Source: Archivesica marissinica (taxonomy: Eukaryota > Mollusca > Bivalvia > Venerida > Vesicomyidae). Taken from it: a DNA stretch of 64,000 nt. Shown piece after piece: positions 58,470 to 64,000 of the stretch. The stretch lies in contig CM026387.1 of the NCBI GenBank assembly GCA_014843695.1, positions 80,176,341 to 80,240,340 on the forward strand. Reading direction: 5' to 3'. The notes beneath the pieces were generated by a model, which did not search any database, had not been told where the DNA came from, and saw only the letters and a program-made list of their open reading frames with translations. The position numbers were made by a program, and so were the translations under genes. The first letter of the stretch is position 1. Every line of letters begins with the position of its first letter.

Positions 58470-61400
58470 AAAACATTTCCCAAATCAACCCAAAAAAATG
58501 CCCAAATCAACAAAAAACATTACCCAAATCAACATAAAACATTTCCCAAATCAACAAAAAAAAAAGCCCAAATCAACATAAAACATTTCCCAAATCAACA
58601 TAAAACATTATCCAAATCAACATAAAACATTTCCCAAATCAACATAAAACATTACCCAAATCAACATAAAACATTTCCCAAATCAACATAAAACATTACC
58701 CAAATCAACATAAAACATTTCCCAAATCAACATAAAACATTACCCAAATCAACATAAAACATTTCCCAAATCAACATAAAACATTATCCAAATCAACATA
58801 AAACATTTACCAAATCAACATAAAACATTACCCAAATCAACACAAAACATTTCCCAAATCAACATAAAACATTACCCAAATCAACATAAAGCATTTCCCA
58901 AATCAACATAAAACATTACCCAAATCAACATAACACTTTACCCAAATCAATATAAAACATTACCCAAATCAACATAAAACATTGCCCAAATCAACATAAA
59001 ACATTGCCCAAATCAACATAAACCATTACCCAAATCTGCATAAAACATTGCCCAAATCAGCATAAAACATTGCCCAAATCAACATAAAACATTACCCAAA
59101 TCAGCATAAAACATTGCCCAAATCAACATAAAACATTTCCCAAATCAACATAAAACATTTCCCAAATCAACATAAAACATTATCCAAATCAACAACAAAA
59201 ACATTTCCCAAATCAACATAAAACATTGCCCAAATCAACATAAAACATTTCCCAAATCAACATAAAACATTACCCAAATCAACATAACACTTTACCCAAA
59301 TCAATATAAAACATTACCCAAATCAACAAAAATAAAACATTTCCCAAATCAACATAAAACATTACCCAAATCTGCATAAAAAATTGCCCAAATCAGCATA
59401 AAACATTGCCCAAATCAACATAAAACATTACCCAAATCTGCATAAAACATTGCCCAAATCAACATTGCCCAAATCAACATAAACCAGAGCCCAAATCAAC
59501 ATAAACCATTACCCAAATCAACATAAAACATTACCCAAATCTGTATAAAACATTGCCCAAATCAACATAAAACATACCCAAATCAACATAAACCATTACC
59601 CAAATCTGCACAAAACATTTCCCAAATCAACATTGCCCAAATCAACATAAAACATTACCCAAATCAACATAAACCAGAGCCCAAATCAACATAAACCATT
59701 ACCCAAATCAACATAAAACATTACCCAAATCTGCATAAAACATTGCCCAAATCAACATAAAACATTGCCCAAATCAACATAAACCAGAGCCCAAATCAAC
59801 ATAAACCATTACCCAAATCAACATAAAACATTACCCAAATCTGTATAAAACATTGCCCAAATCAACATAAAACATAGCCAAATCAACATAAACCATTACC
59901 CAAATCTGCACAAAACATTTCCCAAATCAACATTGCCCAAATCAACATAAAACATTACCCAAATCAACATAAACCAGAGCCCAAATCAACATAAACCATT
60001 ACCCAAATCAACATAAAACATTACCCAAATCTGCATAAAACATTGCCCAAATCAACATAAAACATTGCCCAAATCAACATAAACCAGAGCCCAAATCAAC
60101 ATAAACCATTACCCAAATCAACATAAAACATTACCCAAATCTGTATAAAACATTGCCCAAATCAACATAAAACATAGCCAAATCAACATAAACCATTACC
60201 CAAATCTGCACAAAACATTTCCCAAATCAACATAAACCATTATCCAAATCTGCATACACATTGCCCAAATCAACATAAAACATTACCCAAATCAACATAA
60301 AGCATTGCCCAAATCAACATAAAACATTAACCAAAATCAACATAAAGCATTGCCCAAATCAACATAAACCATTGCCCAAATCAACATAAAACATTGCCCA
60401 AATCAACATAAAACACACCCAAATCAACATAAACCATTACCCAAATCTGCATACACATTGCCCAAATCAACATAAAACATTGCCCAAATCAACATAAACC
60501 ATTATCCAAATCTGCATACACATTGCCCAAATCAACATAAAGCATTGCCCAAATCAACATAAACCATTACCCAAATCAACATAAAACATTACCCAAATCT
60601 GCATAAAACATTGCCCAAATCAACATAAAACACACCCAAATCAACATAAACCATTACCCAAATCTGCATACACATTGCCCAAATCAACATAAACCATTAC
60701 CCAAATCAACATAAAGCATTGCCCAAATCAACATAAAGCATTGCCCAAATCAACATAAAGCATTACCCAAATCTGCATACACATTGCCCAAATCAACATA
60801 AACCATTACCCAAATCAACATAAACCATTACCCAAATCAACATAAAGCATTGCCCAAATCAACATAAAGCATTACCCAAATCTGCATACACATTGCCCAA
60901 ATCAACATAAAACATTTCCCAAATCAACATAAAACATTACCCAACTCAACATAAAGCATTACCCAAATCAACATAAAGCATTGCCCAAATCAACATAAAA
61001 CATTACCCAAATCAACATAAAGCATTGCCCAAATCAACATAAAACATTAACCAAAATCAACATAAAGCATTGCCCAAATCAACATAAACCATTGCCCAAA
61101 TCAACATAAAACATTGCCCAAATCAACATAAAACACACCCAAATCAACATAAACCATTACCCAAATCTGCATACACATTGCCCAAATCAACATAAAACAT
61201 TGCCCAAATCAACATAAACCATTATCCAAATCTGCATACACATTGCCCAAATCAACATAAACCATTACCCAAATCAACATAAACCATTACCCAAATCAAC
61301 ATAAAGCATTGCCCAAATCAACATAAAGCATTACCCAAATCAACATAAAGCATTGCCCAAATCAACATAAAACATTACCCAAATCAACATAAAGCATTTC

Positions 61401-62016
61401 CCAAATCAACATAAAGCATTGCCCAAATCAACATTACCCAAATCAACATAAAGCATTGCCCAAATCAACATAAAGCATTGCCCAAATCAACATAAACCAT
61501 TACCCAAATCAACATAAAGCATTGCCCAAATCAACATAAAACATTACCCAAATCAACATAAAGCATTGCCCAAATCAACATAAACCATTACCCAAATCTG
61601 CATAAACCAGTACCCAAATCTGCATAAAACATTGCCCAAATCAACATAAAACATTGCCAAATCAACATAAAACATTACCCAAATCAACATAAAACATTAC
61701 CCAAATCAACATAAAGCATTGCCCAAATCAACATAAAACATTACCCAAATCAACATAAAGCATTGCCCAAATCAACATAAACCACTACCCAAATCTGCAT
61801 AAAACATTGCCCAAATCAACATAAAACATTGCCAAATCAACATAAAACATTACCCAAATCTGCATAAAACATTGCCCAAATCAACATAAAACATTGCCAA
61901 ATCAACATAAAACATTACCCAAATCTGCATAAAACATTGCCAAAATCTATATAAAACATTTCCCAAATCTATATAAAACACAAACCAAATCTGCATAAGA
62001 CATAGCCCAAATCTGC
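58470..62016. repeat. 22-bp satellite, about 160 copies
   Basis: The unit CCCAAATCAACATAAAACAT plus TR, with variants CATAAACCATTA, CTGCATAAAACA and 17-bp short forms. Several longer segments of roughly 200-800 bp recur (for example near 59460, 59760 and 60060, and near 60300 and 61030). It lies in the first visible intron of the usherin-like gene. Confidence 0.96.
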
Positions 62017-62121
62017 AAATAATTTATGCTTTATCTTTCTATAAAACATCTGTTTGTTTACATATTTGTTCAGTACCAATCATATTATCATAGCACTGTT
62101 ACGTCTGCCTGTGGTTTATAG

Positions 62122-62335
62122 TAGCACAAACAGCTTAGTTCATATGGCTACTTTCCAGTTATTATTGGTGATTGAAGACCATGGGTGCCTCTCCAAGCAG
62201 CATTTCAGGCACGGATGGGCACTCGGGTAGAACAATCGAACTGATTCACATGAAAGAATATGACAGCCCCAGTGGTATCCAAACCTATAGTGAGTGATGA
62301 GGGCAACAGCTTTAACCACTCTGCCGCGGAGTCCC
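62122..62335 (-). mobile_element. tRNA-derived SINE, family D
   Basis: The reverse strand begins GGGACTCCGCGGCAGAGTGG (TTAAAGC), a Leu/Ser-type tRNA-like head, and ends CCATATGAACTAAGCTGTTT. The B box region (TAGGTTTGGATACC) is eroded. Confidence 0.8.
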
Positions 62336-62387
62336 AACAAGACTTATTTTAAGTGACATTGAGAATACATGCATTTACAACAGATCA

Positions 62388-62609
62388 TAGCCTGGGTTCC
62401 AGTCTGTCGATTTTTCACTAATTTACTTCTGGCAAAATGACAGCCTTAATAGGATTAATGATAATCAATAATTACACGGAATACCCCCCAAGTTTCCCAA
62501 GGTGTTGATATTATCAGAAACTCAATACGGCCGAATTAATGGTCTTGGTGTTAAAATTATATTTATATGACTTACCAGGCAAAATATATCAACGCCTGTT
62601 CCTAGGCTA
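62388..62609. mobile_element. MITE family 3, longer copy, inverted
   Basis: 222 bp with ends TAGCCTGGG and CCTAGGCTA; shares TCTGTCGATTTTTCAC and AACGCCTGTTCC with 19681-19836. No flanking duplication recognised. Confidence 0.8.
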
Positions 62610-62740
62610 AGCAAACCAGACACACAGTATGTTGGACAATAGCTGTATCACGTACACGTCACAGACAGGGTATTATTTACAGCACATAGCATTATAGAGC
62701 GATTCATTTTTAACATTAAGGCAATTGGCAGTTGATATAT

Positions 62741-62791
62741 TGAGTGTGTTTAAAGTTACCTTGGAGCCTCCACGCACTTTAAACACACTCA
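62741..62791. repeat. Short perfect hairpin
   Basis: TGAGTGTGTTTAAAGT (62741-62756) and ACTTTAAACACACTCA (62776-62791) are exact inverted repeats with a 19-nt spacer, about 100 bp into the intron after the exon at 62891. Confidence 0.9.
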
Positions 62792-62890
62792 TTGTAGTTC
62801 ATACCCCAATGGATACCACTACCTCGAGATCCACTCCTTAAATACATATCTAAATAAAACAATATAGATGAGACATTGTAATATACAAAC

Positions 62891-63123
62891 CTGAAACTGT
62901 TTCTTCAATGTCAGGGTTATGGAATGGTTAGCATTTTCATGCGATATCCATCGAGTGGTAGTGTCGTTGTCGGTCATATATTCTGGAAGGTGTGCGTCTG
63001 GGCTGAGTCGTGGAACCTCTGTTGTACCATTTGTGCATTTCATATAATTTACCGGAAATGTCCCATTCACAAGTTTTGGCATTGTTGCTGGGCATCTTAA
63101 ATGTAATTTGACATTCAATGACA
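62891..63123 (-). CDS. USH2A: Usherin-like exon: start of laminin N-terminal domain
   Basis: A 233-bp exon, acceptor ACTAACATCAG, donor CAG|GTTTGT; two bases, then 77 codons ending in phase 0. The key block is EVPRLSPDAHLPEYMTDND followed by TTTRWISHENANHS and ITLTLKKQFQ, with an earlier RCPATMPKL. In human usherin the same order is a C-P...R-L-N-P-E-A-H-P...D-N-D...T-S-W-V-S, so usherin fits better than true laminins or netrins. Four potential N-glycosylation sites (NGT, NGT, NDT, NHS) fit an extracellular protein. The upstream exon is not found in the last 900 bases of the window. The GTG at the exon edge is not a start codon. Confidence 0.8.
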
Positions 63124-63137
63124 CTGATGTTAGTTTC

Positions 63138-63225
63138 TTAGAATGTGCTGCACACCAAGATATTCTAGGGAGCGGATGATTAGAATGTGCTGCACACTGA
63201 GATATTCTAAGGAGTGGATGATTAG
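63138..63225. repeat. 42-bp direct duplication next to an acceptor site
   Basis: TTAGAATGTGCTGCACAC starts at 63138 and 63180 with GAGATATTCTA-GGAG following, just upstream (gene sense) of the acceptor of the exon at 63123. Confidence 0.85.
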
Positions 63226-63229
63226 ATAT

Positions 63230-64000
63230 TGTGATTATTGCCTATATTTTCATTTTTCAATAATAAATTATTACAGTAAAAAGCAAAATTTGGAAACTGG
63301 CCACAAACGAAATCTATAATTGCAAAAGCTCAGCGAAATACATACAATCTTTGCAGAGGAGAAGAATTATATAAGACTCTGTCTTTCATTCTAATCCTTT
63401 TTCTGTATTTTGATTATGTGTGATGTATGCATTGTCCAATATGTATTATATTGGGAAATAAAATATGCTTAAACTAAACGAAATTGCTTTTGTGAAATTA
63501 CCATTTGTAAATTACCTCCCTTTATGGATATTTTTTAACAAAATTACCAAGAACTCTGTAAATGGTGGTTTACTAAAGTTAACACTACGATCAATTCGTA
63601 TAACAACATCTAGAGACTTTATATTCCAGACATGATTGCTTCGGACATAAGCTATGTTATGATTAGTAATATATTTACAGCATGGATGCAAATATTACTA
63701 GAGTGGTGGAACCTATGCTGGCGGTATTTTGCATATATATCAACCAGAACAAAAAAACGTAACGCTCTGGTTTTTTCTCCCAAAACGTAATGTTAACCTT
63801 GAAGAAACCATACATGCCGTTTTTTGCGTCATCACGTGACTTACGGTATGTCACCATGCTGGCTATCGACACGTTATACGTAAACAGCAGTAAATTCAGC
63901 CCGAAGTGAACCTATCCTCACGGCATACCATATTTCATTACTTAATGATATGAATACATTTTTATGAGCTAAAATTTAACAAATAACCATATGTAGGTTT
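63230..64000. other. No recognisable gene
   Basis: Presumably intron of the usherin-like gene. A run ending GGGAAATAAAATATGCTTAA near 63465 may be a LINE 3' end. No exon with good borders was found. Confidence 0.35.

Overview
The window is non-coding-rich eukaryotic DNA from a scaffolded assembly. Two runs of exactly 1000 N (33976-34975 and 50316-51315) look like fixed-size scaffold gaps of unknown true length. Spliced exons with GT..AG borders, several tRNA-derived SINE families with long target-site duplications (TSDs), a LINE, miniature inverted-repeat elements (MITEs) and very abundant minisatellites point to a lophotrochozoan, most likely a bivalve mollusc. That assignment is inferred from repeat style and gene content. 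No species marker was seen.

Layout. 1-34 kb holds mobile-element genes and repeats: a FEN1/PIN-like gene with a cysteine-rich tail (3-1010), a rotted second copy (about 30.2-32.0 kb), a tail-only third relic (24.2 kb), an almost complete RTE-like LINE (26.1-29.1 kb, minus strand), a LINE relic (25.0-25.5 kb), many SINEs and MITEs, a duplicated tRNA-like sequence, and nine or so minisatellite arrays. Two short plus-strand exon candidates lie at 22.2 and 23.9 kb. 34-50 kb holds two minus-strand exons of RAD50, including the zinc hook, set between a 39-bp array, a 73-bp array and an 11-kb 26-bp satellite that carries three copies of one hAT-type element. 51-64 kb holds three minus-strand exons, consistent in splice phase, of the laminin N-terminal domain of an usherin-like protein. 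Their introns are filled by 20/40-bp and 22-bp arrays.

Tandem arrays make up about 22-23 kb of the 62 kb of called bases (18 families by eye). The most striking observation is that several arrays carry a 5' splice-site consensus once per unit, always on the minus strand, the strand of RAD50 and the usherin-like gene. In two cases the array visibly begins at a real exon-intron junction (RAD50 zinc-hook exon at 37.7 kb, usherin-like exon at 58.3 kb). Minisatellite growth seeded at 5' splice sites is the main hypothesis offered here.

Most open reading frames in the window are artefacts of repeat units whose length is a multiple of three, or of short units open in all frames. They are not reported as genes.
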